Assembly (NCBI GenBank): GCA_031400455.1
Contig: JANNPX010000005.1
Location: 1 to 64,000, forward strand
Source of the DNA: JANXYW01 sp031400455
GTDB lineage: Bacteria > Chloroflexota > Dehalococcoidia > DSTF01 > JACRBR01
Direction: 5' to 3'
Length of the DNA stretch: 64,000 bases
Part shown: piece by piece, positions 54,993 to 63,221 of the stretch
Numbering within the stretch: position 1 is the stretch's first letter
Layout: each line of letters opens with the position of its first letter
Made by a program: the position numbers and the translations under genes
The notes under the pieces: model-generated
What the model saw: only the letters and a program-made list of their open reading frames with translations
What the model was told of the DNA's origin: nothing
Databases searched by the model: none

Positions 54993-56243
54993 ATGTACGA
55001 CACGGACCAGATACGCAAGGATTTCCCCATCCTCGACCGTCAGGTGCACGGCAAGACGCTCGTGTACCTCGACAGTGCCGCGACGTCACAGAAGCCGCGG
55101 CAAGTGATCGACGCGCTGGTGCACTACTACGAGCACTACAACGCGAACATCCACCGCGGCCTGCACACCCTCGCCGAAGAGGCGACCGCGGCGTACGAGG
55201 CGACGCGACTGAAGACAGGCCGATTCATCAACGCCGAGCATCCTCAAGAAGAGATCATCTTCACGCGCAACACGACCGAATCGATCAACCTCGTCTCGAA
55301 CGCCTGGGGGCGCAAGTTCCTCAAACCCGGCGATGAGATCGTCTTCACTGCCATGGAGCACCACAGCAACCTGGTGCCGTGGCAGATGATCGCGCAGGCG
55401 ACCGGCGCTACGCTGCGATACATCGATATCGACGACGACGGCAAGCTGATCTGGGACGACGTACTTGCGAAGATCGGCGCGAAGACGAAGATCGTCGCCA
55501 TCACGCAGATGTCGAACGTGCTCGGAACGATCAACCCGATCAAGGAGATCGCAGCGCTAGCACACCGGTTCGGCGCCGTCGTGCTGGTCGATGGCGCGCA
55601 GAGTGTGCCCCATATGCCGGTCGATGTGCGCGACCTCGACTGCGACTTCCTCGCGTTCTCCTCACACAAGATGCTCGGCCCCACGGGCGTCGGAGTCCTG
55701 TACGGCAAGCGCGACCTGCTGAACGCGATGGACCCGTACATGGGCGGCGGCGAGATGATCATGAAGGTCTCGTACGAATCGAGCACTTACGCCGCTCTCC
55801 CGAACAAGTTCGAAGCCGGTACACCGAACATCGCCGACGTCATCGCGTTCGGCTCGGCCATCGACTATCTCGAAGGCATCGGCATGGCGGCCGTTCGTGA
55901 GCACGAGATTGCGATCACGCAGTATGCGATCGACGCACTGACCGCCGTCGAAGGCGTCACCGTATACGGGCCTAAAGACGCGCGCGACAAGGGCGGCGCC
56001 GTCACCTTTAACTACGGCGAACTGCACCCGCACGACCTGAGCCAGGTGCTCGATCAGCAGGGAGTCGCCATCCGCGCCGGTCACCACTGCGCGCAACCCC
56101 TGATGCGTCGGCTGGGCTGCGTCGCGACCGCCAGAGCCAGTTTCTACATTTACAACCGGAACGACGAAGTGGACGCGCTGGTCGATGCGCTCGGCGCGGC
56201 GGACAGGATATTTGGACGTGCCCCAACCACAGCCGGAGCTTGA
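54993..56243 (+). CDS. sufS: SufS cysteine desulfurase (group II)
   Basis: SufS takes sulfur from cysteine and passes it to SufU. The 416-residue PLP enzyme has 'YLDSAATSQKPRQVIDAL', 'NIHRGLHTLAEEAT', the PLP-Schiff-base Lys226 in SSHKMLGPTG and the active-site Cys366 in RAGHHCAQP. Class II features are typical of SUF systems. It overlaps sufU by 26 bases. Confidence 0.96.
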   Translation: MYDTDQIRKDFPILDRQVHGKTLVYLDSAATSQKPRQVIDALVHYYEHYNANIHRGLHTLAEEATAAYEATRLKTGRFINAEHPQEEIIFTRNTTESINLVSNAWGRKFLKPGDEIVFTAMEHHSNLVPWQMIAQATGATLRYIDIDDDGKLIWDDVLAKIGAKTKIVAITQMSNVLGTINPIKEIAALAHRFGAVVLVDGAQSVPHMPVDVRDLDCDFLAFSSHKMLGPTGVGVLYGKRDLLNAMDPYMGGGEMIMKVSYESSTYAALPNKFEAGTPNIADVIAFGSAIDYLEGIGMAAVREHEIAITQYAIDALTAVEGVTVYGPKDARDKGGAVTFNYGELHPHDLSQVLDQQGVAIRAGHHCAQPLMRRLGCVATARASFYIYNRNDEVDALVDALGAADRIFGRAPTTAGA

Positions 56244-56697
56244 GCTGGACGAGCTCTACCGCGAGCTCATCCTCGATCACTACAAGAGCCCGCGTCACCA
56301 CCAGAAGCTGGCACGTGCCGACGTCGTTGCCGAAGGCTACAACCCGGTGTGCGGCGACGAAGTCGAGATGGAGCTGGCGTTCGATGGGGATCGCATCGCC
56401 GATATCGGCCTCATCGGCCGCGGCTGCTCGATCAGCCAGGCGTCCGGATCGATGATGTCGGAACTCGTCCTCGGCAAGGACATCGCCGAGATCAGGCGCC
56501 TCAGCGCCGAGTTCACGCGCATGATGACTGAGCCTGACGGCACCGTACCGGAGGATCTCGGCGACCTCGAAGCGCTACAGGGCGCGGCGAAGTTCGCAGC
56601 CCGCGTGAAGTGCGCGACCCTCGCCTGGCACACACTGGCCGACGGCATCGCGCAGCACGAGAAGGGCGACGGCGTCGTGCGGAGGGAAGAGTCGTGA
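56218..56697 (+). CDS. sufU: SufU-type zinc-dependent sulfurtransferase
   Basis: SufU receives sulfur from SufS. The 159-residue protein has the three Cys and Asp of SufU in order: 'NPVCGDEVEM', 'GRGCSISQASGSMM' and 'RVKCATLAW'. It has the region insertion between the second and third Cys that marks SufU rather than IscU. The start is uncertain: GTG 56218 and TTG 56212 both overlap the end of sufS. Its end overlaps the VOC gene by four bases. Confidence 0.92.
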   Translation: MPQPQPELELDELYRELILDHYKSPRHHQKLARADVVAEGYNPVCGDEVEMELAFDGDRIADIGLIGRGCSISQASGSMMSELVLGKDIAEIRRLSAEFTRMMTEPDGTVPEDLGDLEALQGAAKFAARVKCATLAWHTLADGIAQHEKGDGVVRREES

Positions 56698-57170
56698 TAC
56701 CAGTCAGGCGCCTCAATCACGCGGTGCTATATGTGCAGGATCTCGATCGCTCCGTCGAGTTCTACAAGACCGCATTCGGATTCGAAGAAATCGCTCGTGA
56801 GGGCGGCCAAATGGCGTTCCTTCGTGCCGCGGGATCGACGAACCACCATGACCTCGGACTGCTCGCCGTCGGCGCGAACGCGCCGCGACCGCCGCGCGGC
56901 TCGACCGGCCTCTACCACCTCGCGTGGGAGGTGGCGAATATCGAAGACCTGAAGGATGCGCAGATGCAACTCGCGAACCTCAACGCGCTCTCCGGCCAAA
57001 GCGACCACGGCGCCACCAAGTCGCTGTACGGCGTCGACCCGGACGGCAACGAGTTCGAAGTGATGTGGATGATGCCTCGAGAAGAATGGGGCGAGTTCGA
57101 CCGCCGTGGCATCATCGCCCCACTGAACATGGCGCGTGAACTAGCGCAGCACGGCAGCGCAAACGAATGA
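56694..57170 (+). CDS. VOC (glyoxalase/extradiol dioxygenase) superfamily protein
   Basis: The 158-residue protein has paired VOC modules: 'RLNHAVLYVQDLDRSVEFYKTAFGF' near residue 5 and 'GLYHLAWEVANIEDL' and 'YGVDPDGNEFEVMW' in the second module, with His and Glu metal-ligand candidates (H9, H73, E129 approximately). The GTG at 56694 overlaps the sufU stop by four bases and has GGAGGGAAGA upstream, so it is coupled to sufU. A role in Fe-S assembly is not known for VOC proteins; it may be an operon passenger. Confidence 0.83.
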   Translation: MIPVRRLNHAVLYVQDLDRSVEFYKTAFGFEEIAREGGQMAFLRAAGSTNHHDLGLLAVGANAPRPPRGSTGLYHLAWEVANIEDLKDAQMQLANLNALSGQSDHGATKSLYGVDPDGNEFEVMWMMPREEWGEFDRRGIIAPLNMARELAQHGSANE

Positions 57171-57188
57171 ACTCCGCACGGCGGCTCT

Positions 57189-57214
57189 GTCATTCAGAGC
57201 GAAGCGAAGAACCT
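57189..57214. repeat. 'gtcattcagagcgaagcgaa' intergenic repeat
   Basis: This matches the element at 2853-2879. It lies in the 145-bp gap between the VOC gene and sufT. Confidence 0.6.
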
Positions 57215-57315
57215 TGCTCGATCTGCACGAGTCGAGTCGCCTGGCACTAGGGTCGGTACGAAGCCGTCTGCCCAATTTAGGATCGCGAACGATAGCTACA
57301 GAGAGAGGTTGAACC

Positions 57316-57636
57316 ATGTCGGTTAAAGGTCTGCTGTCAGAAGAATTGGTGATGGAGCGGGTGAAGGACGTCTTCGACCCTGAAATCCACCTCAGCATCG
57401 TCGAACTTGGTCTCGTCTACGGCGTAGACATCACCGACGACGGCGTCGTAACCGTCGAGTACACGCTGACGAGCCCGGGCTGCCCGCTGGGTGCCGTGAT
57501 CGACGGCCAGATCCAGGATGTTCTCATCGACCTCCCCGGCGTGAAGCAGGTCATCGGCAAGCTCACGTTCTCGCCGCCCTGGGATCCGAAGACGATGGCC
57601 AGCGACGACGTAAAGATGCAGCTCGGCATCTGGTAG
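57316..57636 (+). CDS. sufT: SufT / MIP18 (DUF59) family protein
   Basis: The 106-residue protein is a DUF59/MIP18 domain: 'VKDVFDPEIHLSIVELGLVYGVDI' near residue 15 and 'YTLTSPGCPLGAVIDGQI' near 50, with the conserved Cys used in Fe-S targeting. SufT-like members help deliver Fe-S clusters under high demand. The ATG follows AGAGGTTGAACC. It closes the suf cluster. Confidence 0.9.
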   Translation: MSVKGLLSEELVMERVKDVFDPEIHLSIVELGLVYGVDITDDGVVTVEYTLTSPGCPLGAVIDGQIQDVLIDLPGVKQVIGKLTFSPPWDPKTMASDDVKMQLGIW

Positions 57637-57652
57637 AGTCACGTGGTCGCGT

Positions 57653-57671
57653 AGGGGCGGGGCTCGCCCCG
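57653..57671. repeat. 'gtaggggcggggctcgcccc' palindrome
   Basis: CGGGGC and GCCCCG (57658-57663 and 57666-57671) form a short hairpin between convergent genes. A relative is at 886-904. It may act as a terminator. Confidence 0.5.
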
Positions 57672-57693
57672 TCCGGTTTGCGCTTTCGCGCCG

Positions 57694-58254
57694 CTACGTC
57701 TCGACCACCACCGTCCGCACCGCGCAGTTCTCCAACGGCGTGACCACGAACGCATCGATCGCCTTCCCGGCGAGATAGTCGAGAGCGACGCTCATCGCGC
57801 CGCCATGGGTGACGAGTATCAACTCGCGCCCGGGCGGTGACGCCCGCAGTCGGTCGAGGAACTGCACCACACGCTCCCGAACGTCCGCCCAGCTCTCACC
57901 GCCTTCGATGCGAAAATGTGGATCGCGCCAAAGCGCCATCGTCTCCTCGCCGATGTCGGAGTAGAGTTGCCCGCGCGCGTACCCAAAGTTCCGCTCGCGG
58001 AGCGCAGGCTCCCGCACGATCGGTAGCGCCAGCCGCTCCGAGATCGCCGCTGCCGTTTCCATCGTGCGGGCATAGTCGCTAGCGAGAATCGCTTCCGCTC
58101 GCGTCGTCTCCGCCAGCGTTGCCGCCACGGTGATCGCCTGCGCCCGCCCGGCATCGCTCAGAGGAATGTCGGGCATCTGAAAGCGCCGCTCAGCGTTCCC
58201 TGGCGTCTCGCCGTGGCGTACGAAGTGCAGTGTGAGTGTGGCGGTCCTTGTCAT
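57694..58254 (-). CDS. Histidine phosphatase (phosphoglycerate mutase) family protein
   Basis: The 186-residue protein has the RHGE motif (VRHGETPGN near residue 9), 'ILASDYARTMETA' with the second phosphate-pocket Arg, 'RERNFGYARG' and the C-terminal 'LVTHGGAMSVAL' with the second catalytic His. Family members are cofactor-dependent phosphoglycerate mutases, alpha-ribazole phosphatases or general phosphatases; size and motifs suggest the latter. The ATG at 58254 begins at the conserved strand; its ribosome-binding site is weak. Confidence 0.87.
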   Translation of the reverse strand: MTRTATLTLHFVRHGETPGNAERRFQMPDIPLSDAGRAQAITVAATLAETTRAEAILASDYARTMETAAAISERLALPIVREPALRERNFGYARGQLYSDIGEETMALWRDPHFRIEGGESWADVRERVVQFLDRLRASPPGRELILVTHGGAMSVALDYLAGKAIDAFVVTPLENCAVRTVVVET

Positions 58255-58463
58255 CGGCGGCACGATAACGGCGCGCGCTTTACAACTCAACCCGGGTTCG
58301 TTCGCCACCGCTTGTCAAATCCGGCGGCCTGCTGTACGATCCCCGAACCCTTATGGAAGCGTTCTTCTGCGCTCGCGGCTACTTCCGCGTACGCCGGAGC
58401 AAGCGGGGTCGCCGTGGCGACCTCGTTGCGTTTTCTTAGAGGATCCAGATTCGTCCGTGTCTC

Positions 58464-58492
58464 GTGACACCGATTGTGAATTGCGTTACAAT
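58464..58492 (+). promoter_or_regulatory. Promoter of gltBD (GTGACA-17-TACAAT)
   Basis: GTGACA at 58464 and TACAAT at 58487 are 17 bases apart. The transcript would begin near 58499 with a leader of about 124 bases before gltB. Confidence 0.55.
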
Positions 58493-58518
58493 TGGCAACT
58501 TCAAGGCACCTAGCGGGT

Positions 58519-58644
58519 ATTGACGAGATCGTTCGAATCTACAGGCCCGACCAGGAATGGGACGCCTGCGGCACCGGCTTCGCCGCCGAACCCGCTGATG
58601 ATCCCTCCGGAAGTGAGGAACCGTGCCGAATCCCGAGGGGCTGA
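58519..58644 (+). pseudogene. Remnant of a class II amidotransferase N-terminus in the gltB leader
   Basis: In a frame different from gltB, the leader encodes 'YRPDQEWDACGTGFAAEP' (Cys codon 58567-58569) and stops at 58642-58644. It aligns with the gltB product's own N-terminus 'YDPRFEHDACGVGFVVD', which contains the catalytic Cys. No ATG or good start precedes it; the only in-frame TTG (58492) overlaps the -10 box. This looks like a decayed duplicate of an amidotransferase start, or possibly a leader peptide. Confidence 0.5.
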
Positions 58645-61600
58645 CGCCGCGACCCCTGCCATTCAGCGCCTTGCCCGAAGCGAAGGGTCTCTATGACCCG
58701 CGCTTCGAGCACGACGCCTGTGGAGTCGGCTTCGTCGTTGACGTAACCGGGGCCAAGAGCCACGACATCGTCGCTACGGCACTCGGCGCGCTCTGCAACC
58801 TCGACCACCGCGGCGCATCTGGCGCCGAGGCCAACACCGGTGACGGCGCCGGCATCCTCATTCAGGTGCCCGACGGATTCTTTCGCGCCGTCACGCCGTT
58901 CTCCCTTCCGGCCGGAGGCGCGTACGGCGTCGGCCTCGCCTTCCTCCCGGCGGACGTCAGTGCGGCTGATAAGGCGCGCGGCGTCGTGGAGGACCTCGCG
59001 GAGGAGCAGGGGCTCCGCGTGATCGGCTGGCGACACGTTCCGATCAACGCCGCGTCGATCGGGCCGACGGCGCGTGCAGTGATTCCCAGCTTCTGGCATT
59101 GCTTCGTCACCGACCCCGCCGGGTCCATGGGCATCGACCTCGACCGCAAGCTGTTCGTGCTGCGCAAGCGGACCGAACATGAGATTCGCGTCGACCTGCC
59201 GATCTACTTCGCGTCGTTGTCGAGCCGCACGCTGATCTACAAAGGGATGCTGACGACCCCGCAGCTCGAGGAGTTCTTCCCCGATCTCAGCGACCCGCGC
59301 ATCGAATCGGCCTTGGCGCTGGTACACAGCAGGTTCTCGACGAATACGTTTCCGTCGTGGCCCCTCGCGCATCCGTACCGCTACGTGGCGCACAACGGCG
59401 AGATCAACACGGTGCAAGGCAACCGCAACTGGATGCGAGCGCGACAAGCACAGATCTCGACACCCTTGATCCCCGATCTCGAGCGCTGCTTCCCAATCAT
59501 CACAGACGGGTCGTCCGACACGATGAAGTTTGACGAGTGCCTCGAGCTCTTGCATCTCAGTGGTCGTTCACTCGCTCACTCCGTACTGATGATGATCCCT
59601 GAGGCGTGGGAGAACCACGCGACGATGTCCGAAGCCAAGCGCGCCTTCTATCGCTACCACGCATCGCTCATGGAGCCGTGGGATGGGCCCGCGTCGATCG
59701 CATTCAGCGACGGAACCGTGATCGGCGCGGTGCTCGACCGCAACGGCCTGCGCCCGAGCCGCTACTGGGTAACGGACGACAACCGCGTGATCATGGCGAG
59801 TGAGTCAGGCGTCGTCGATATCGACCCGGCGCGCGTCGTCAAGAAGGGCCGGCTGAAGCCTGGCAAGATGTTCCTCGTCGATACGTCACTTGGTCGCGTT
59901 GTGCACGACGAAGACATCAAGGCCGAGCTCGCCGCCGAGCACCCGTACGAGGAGTGGTGCGAGCAGGGCTTGGTACACCTCAGCGACCTGCCCGACCGAA
60001 AGCACGTCGTCTATTCGCACCAGTCCGTGGTGCGGCGTCAGATGACGTTCGGATACACGCACGAGGAACTGAAGCTGCTCGTTGCGCCGATGGCCAAGCT
60101 AGGGATCGAGGCAGTCGGCTCGATGGGCACCGACACCCCGGTTGCCGTGCTCTCGGCTCGGCCGCGGTTGTTGTTCGATTACTTCTCGCAGCTGTTCGCG
60201 CAGGTCACGAATCCGCCGCTTGACGCGCTGCGCGAGGAACTGGTCACGTCGCTCGTGTCCACGATTGGTGCGGAAGGCAACCTGCTGGACGCCCAGCCCG
60301 ACGCCTGTCATCAGATCGCGCTGCCATTCCCGATCCTCGACAACGACGAACTGGCGAAGCTCATTCACATCAATGACGACGGCGACCGCCCGGAGTTCGC
60401 CGCGCGCGTCCTCCCCGGCTTCTTCCGGGTCGCCGGCGGCGGGGCCGCGTTGCGCGAAGCGCTCGATCGCGTGCAGGCGGAAGCGTTGGCGGCGATTGCC
60501 GAGGGTGTGCGCATCATCGTGCTGTCCGATCGCGATTCCGGGCCGGATCTCGCCCCGATTCCCTCGCTGCTGCTCGTGTCCGCGGTCCACCACCACCTCA
60601 TCCGCGAGGGCAAGCGCACTCAGGTGGGCTTGGTGCTGGAGACCGGCGACGCGCGCGAGGTGCACCATATGGCGCTGCTCATCGGTTACGGTGCAGGCGC
60701 CATCAACCCGTACCTCGCCTTCGAGTCGATCGAAGACCTCGTTGCGCAGGATCTCTACGGGCTCGGTGAGGCCGATCCGCACAAGGCGATCAAGAACTAC
60801 GTCAAGGCGGCTGGCAAGGGTGTACTGAAGGTGATGTCAAAAATGGGCATCTCCGCGGTCGCTTCGTACCGGTCGGCGCAGGTCTTCGAGGCCATCGGGC
60901 TGGGACACGAACTCGTTGACGAGTACTTCACCGGAACGGTCTCCCGACTCGGTGGCATCGGCCTCGATCAGATCGCTGAAGAAGTCGCGCGCCGCCATCA
61001 CCGCGCCTACGCCCCTCGCCCCACCGAGCTCGCTCATCGCGATCTCGACCTTGGTGGCGAGTATCAGTGGCGTCGCGAAGGTGAGTACCACCTGTTCAAC
61101 CCCGAGACCGTGTTCAAGCTACAGCACGCAACGCGCGCAAAGCGATACGACGTCTACAAGGAGTACACACAACTCGTCGACGATCAGTCGAAGCGGCTTG
61201 CCACGCTGCGCGGCCTGTTCACGCTCCGCGAGGACGTGCGGCAACCCGTCCCGATCGACGAAGTGGAGCCCGCCAGCGAGATCGTCAAGCGCTTCGCAAC
61301 CGGAGCGATGTCGTATGGCTCGATCTCGAAGGAATCGCACGAGACCCTCGCGATCGCCATGAATCGCATCGGCGGCAAGTCCAACACCGGTGAGGGCGGC
61401 GAAGATGCCGACCGCTACGTCCGCGATCCGAACGGTGACCTCCGGCGTTCGGCGATCCACCAAGTGGCGTCCGGCCGGTTCGGTGTGACCTCGGAGTACC
61501 TCGTCAACGCCGACGACCTCCAGATCAAGATGGCGCAGGGTGCGAAGCCCGGCGAAGGCGGCCAACTCCCGGGTTTCAAGATCTATCCGTGGATCGCCAA

Positions 61601-63221
61601 GACCCGCTACACCACGCCGGGCGTAGGCCTGATCAGCCCGCCGCCGCATCACGACATCTATTCGATCGAGGACATCAAGCAGCTCATCCATGACCTGAAG
61701 AACGCCAACCCGGACGCCCGCGTCCACGTGAAACTCGTGGCACAGGTCGGCGTCGGCACGGTCGCGGCGGGCGTGGCCAAGGCCCACAGCGATGTCGTGC
61801 TTATCTCCGGTCATGACGGCGGCACCGGTGCGTCGCCGCTCACGTCGATCAAGCACGCCGGCGCGCCGTGGGAGCTTGGCCTCGCCGAGACGCAACAGAC
61901 CCTCATGCGCAACGGTCTCCGCGACCGGATCGTCGTGCAGGTGGATGGCCAGTTGAAGACCGGCCGTGATGTGCTCATCGCCGCACTGCTTGGCGGCGAG
62001 GAGTTCGGGTTCGCGACCGCACCACTCGTCGTGAGCGGTTGCGTGATGATGCGCGTCTGCCACCTCGATATGTGTCCCGTCGGCATCGCGACGCAGAACC
62101 CCGAGCTGCGCAAGCGCTTCTCCGGCAAGCCTGAGTTCGTCGTCACGTTCTTCGAGTACATCGCCGAGGAGGTGCGCGAGTACCTCGCCGCGCTCGGGTT
62201 CCGCTCGATTGAAGAAGCGATTGGGCATACCGAGGTGCTCGATGTGCGAGCTGCGATCGACCACTGGAAGGCGGACAGCCTCGATCTCACACCGATCCTC
62301 GAAGAAGCGGAGAACCCGTATGAGGGCCAGACCCGTTTCTGCAGCCGGGGTCAGGAGCATGGGCTCGAGCGGGCCCTCGATCGCCAGCTCATCGAGCAAT
62401 CCGCCGCTGCGCTCGCTGACGGAATCCCCGTCGAGATCGAAGCTGCCGTGCACAATACGAATCGCTCGGTCGGTGCGATGCTCGGATATGAGCTGACGAA
62501 GCGATGGGGCGGCGCGGGACTCCCCGACAACACGATCCGCATTCACCTGCGCGGTTCCGCCGGCCAGAGCTTCGGGGCGTTCGTGCCTCACGGCGTCACG
62601 CTCCGCCTCGAAGGCGACGCTAACGACTACACGGCTAAAGGCCTGTCCGGCGGCATCGTGATCGTGCACCCCGATCGGGATGCGCTCTTCGTGGCGGAAG
62701 ATAATGTGATCGCCGGCAACGTCGCGCTTTACGGCGCCACGTCGGGCGAGGCGTACCTGCGCGGCACCGTCGGCGAGCGGTTCTGCGTGCGCAACTCCGG
62801 CGCGACCGCCGTCACCGAGGGCATCGGCGACCACGGCTGCGAGTATATGACGGGCGGACGGGTAGTCGTGCTCGGCCCCACTGGCCGGAACTTTGCAGCC
62901 GGGATGTCCGGCGGGATCGCCTACGTCTACGATCCCGACGACCGCTTCCCGGCGCTCGTGAACTACCAGATGGTGGAGCTCGAGCCGCTCACCGCAGACG
63001 ACCGCGAGTGGTTGCGCGCGACAGTCGAGCGCCATCGCGAGCTGACGGGCTCTGATGTGGCCGACCGCCTGCTCACACAGTGGGAGAGCGAGGTCGAGTC
63101 GTTCCGCAAAGTAATGCCCCAGGACTTCAAGCGGGTGCTCGCGGTCATGGAAGAAGCGGCCGCCTCCGGTCTATCAGAAGAAGAGACGCTCACGCGTGTG
63201 ATGGCGGCGGCGCATGGGTGA
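58623..63221 (+). CDS. gltB: Glutamate synthase large subunit
   Basis: GltB (1532 residues) makes glutamate from glutamine and 2-oxoglutarate. The class II glutaminase domain (33-430) begins at Cys33 in DACGVGF after a propeptide of about 32 residues. The central domain (about 470-760) and FMN/[3Fe-4S] synthase domain (about 830-1190) follow; the cluster Cys are in 'GCVMMRVCHLDMCPVGIATQN'. The C-terminal GXGXG beta-helix (about 1240-1450) ends the protein. GTG 58623 follows GTGAGGAACC. It overlaps gltD by eight bases. Confidence 0.96.
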   Translation: MPNPEGLTPRPLPFSALPEAKGLYDPRFEHDACGVGFVVDVTGAKSHDIVATALGALCNLDHRGASGAEANTGDGAGILIQVPDGFFRAVTPFSLPAGGAYGVGLAFLPADVSAADKARGVVEDLAEEQGLRVIGWRHVPINAASIGPTARAVIPSFWHCFVTDPAGSMGIDLDRKLFVLRKRTEHEIRVDLPIYFASLSSRTLIYKGMLTTPQLEEFFPDLSDPRIESALALVHSRFSTNTFPSWPLAHPYRYVAHNGEINTVQGNRNWMRARQAQISTPLIPDLERCFPIITDGSSDTMKFDECLELLHLSGRSLAHSVLMMIPEAWENHATMSEAKRAFYRYHASLMEPWDGPASIAFSDGTVIGAVLDRNGLRPSRYWVTDDNRVIMASESGVVDIDPARVVKKGRLKPGKMFLVDTSLGRVVHDEDIKAELAAEHPYEEWCEQGLVHLSDLPDRKHVVYSHQSVVRRQMTFGYTHEELKLLVAPMAKLGIEAVGSMGTDTPVAVLSARPRLLFDYFSQLFAQVTNPPLDALREELVTSLVSTIGAEGNLLDAQPDACHQIALPFPILDNDELAKLIHINDDGDRPEFAARVLPGFFRVAGGGAALREALDRVQAEALAAIAEGVRIIVLSDRDSGPDLAPIPSLLLVSAVHHHLIREGKRTQVGLVLETGDAREVHHMALLIGYGAGAINPYLAFESIEDLVAQDLYGLGEADPHKAIKNYVKAAGKGVLKVMSKMGISAVASYRSAQVFEAIGLGHELVDEYFTGTVSRLGGIGLDQIAEEVARRHHRAYAPRPTELAHRDLDLGGEYQWRREGEYHLFNPETVFKLQHATRAKRYDVYKEYTQLVDDQSKRLATLRGLFTLREDVRQPVPIDEVEPASEIVKRFATGAMSYGSISKESHETLAIAMNRIGGKSNTGEGGEDADRYVRDPNGDLRRSAIHQVASGRFGVTSEYLVNADDLQIKMAQGAKPGEGGQLPGFKIYPWIAKTRYTTPGVGLISPPPHHDIYSIEDIKQLIHDLKNANPDARVHVKLVAQVGVGTVAAGVAKAHSDVVLISGHDGGTGASPLTSIKHAGAPWELGLAETQQTLMRNGLRDRIVVQVDGQLKTGRDVLIAALLGGEEFGFATAPLVVSGCVMMRVCHLDMCPVGIATQNPELRKRFSGKPEFVVTFFEYIAEEVREYLAALGFRSIEEAIGHTEVLDVRAAIDHWKADSLDLTPILEEAENPYEGQTRFCSRGQEHGLERALDRQLIEQSAAALADGIPVEIEAAVHNTNRSVGAMLGYELTKRWGGAGLPDNTIRIHLRGSAGQSFGAFVPHGVTLRLEGDANDYTAKGLSGGIVIVHPDRDALFVAEDNVIAGNVALYGATSGEAYLRGTVGERFCVRNSGATAVTEGIGDHGCEYMTGGRVVVLGPTGRNFAAGMSGGIAYVYDPDDRFPALVNYQMVELEPLTADDREWLRATVERHRELTGSDVADRLLTQWESEVESFRKVMPQDFKRVLAVMEEAAASGLSEEETLTRVMAAAHG

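Noticed and set aside
61119..63035. 638-codon minus-strand frame across gltB
   Set aside because: Antisense shadow of a highly conserved gene with no domain of its own.
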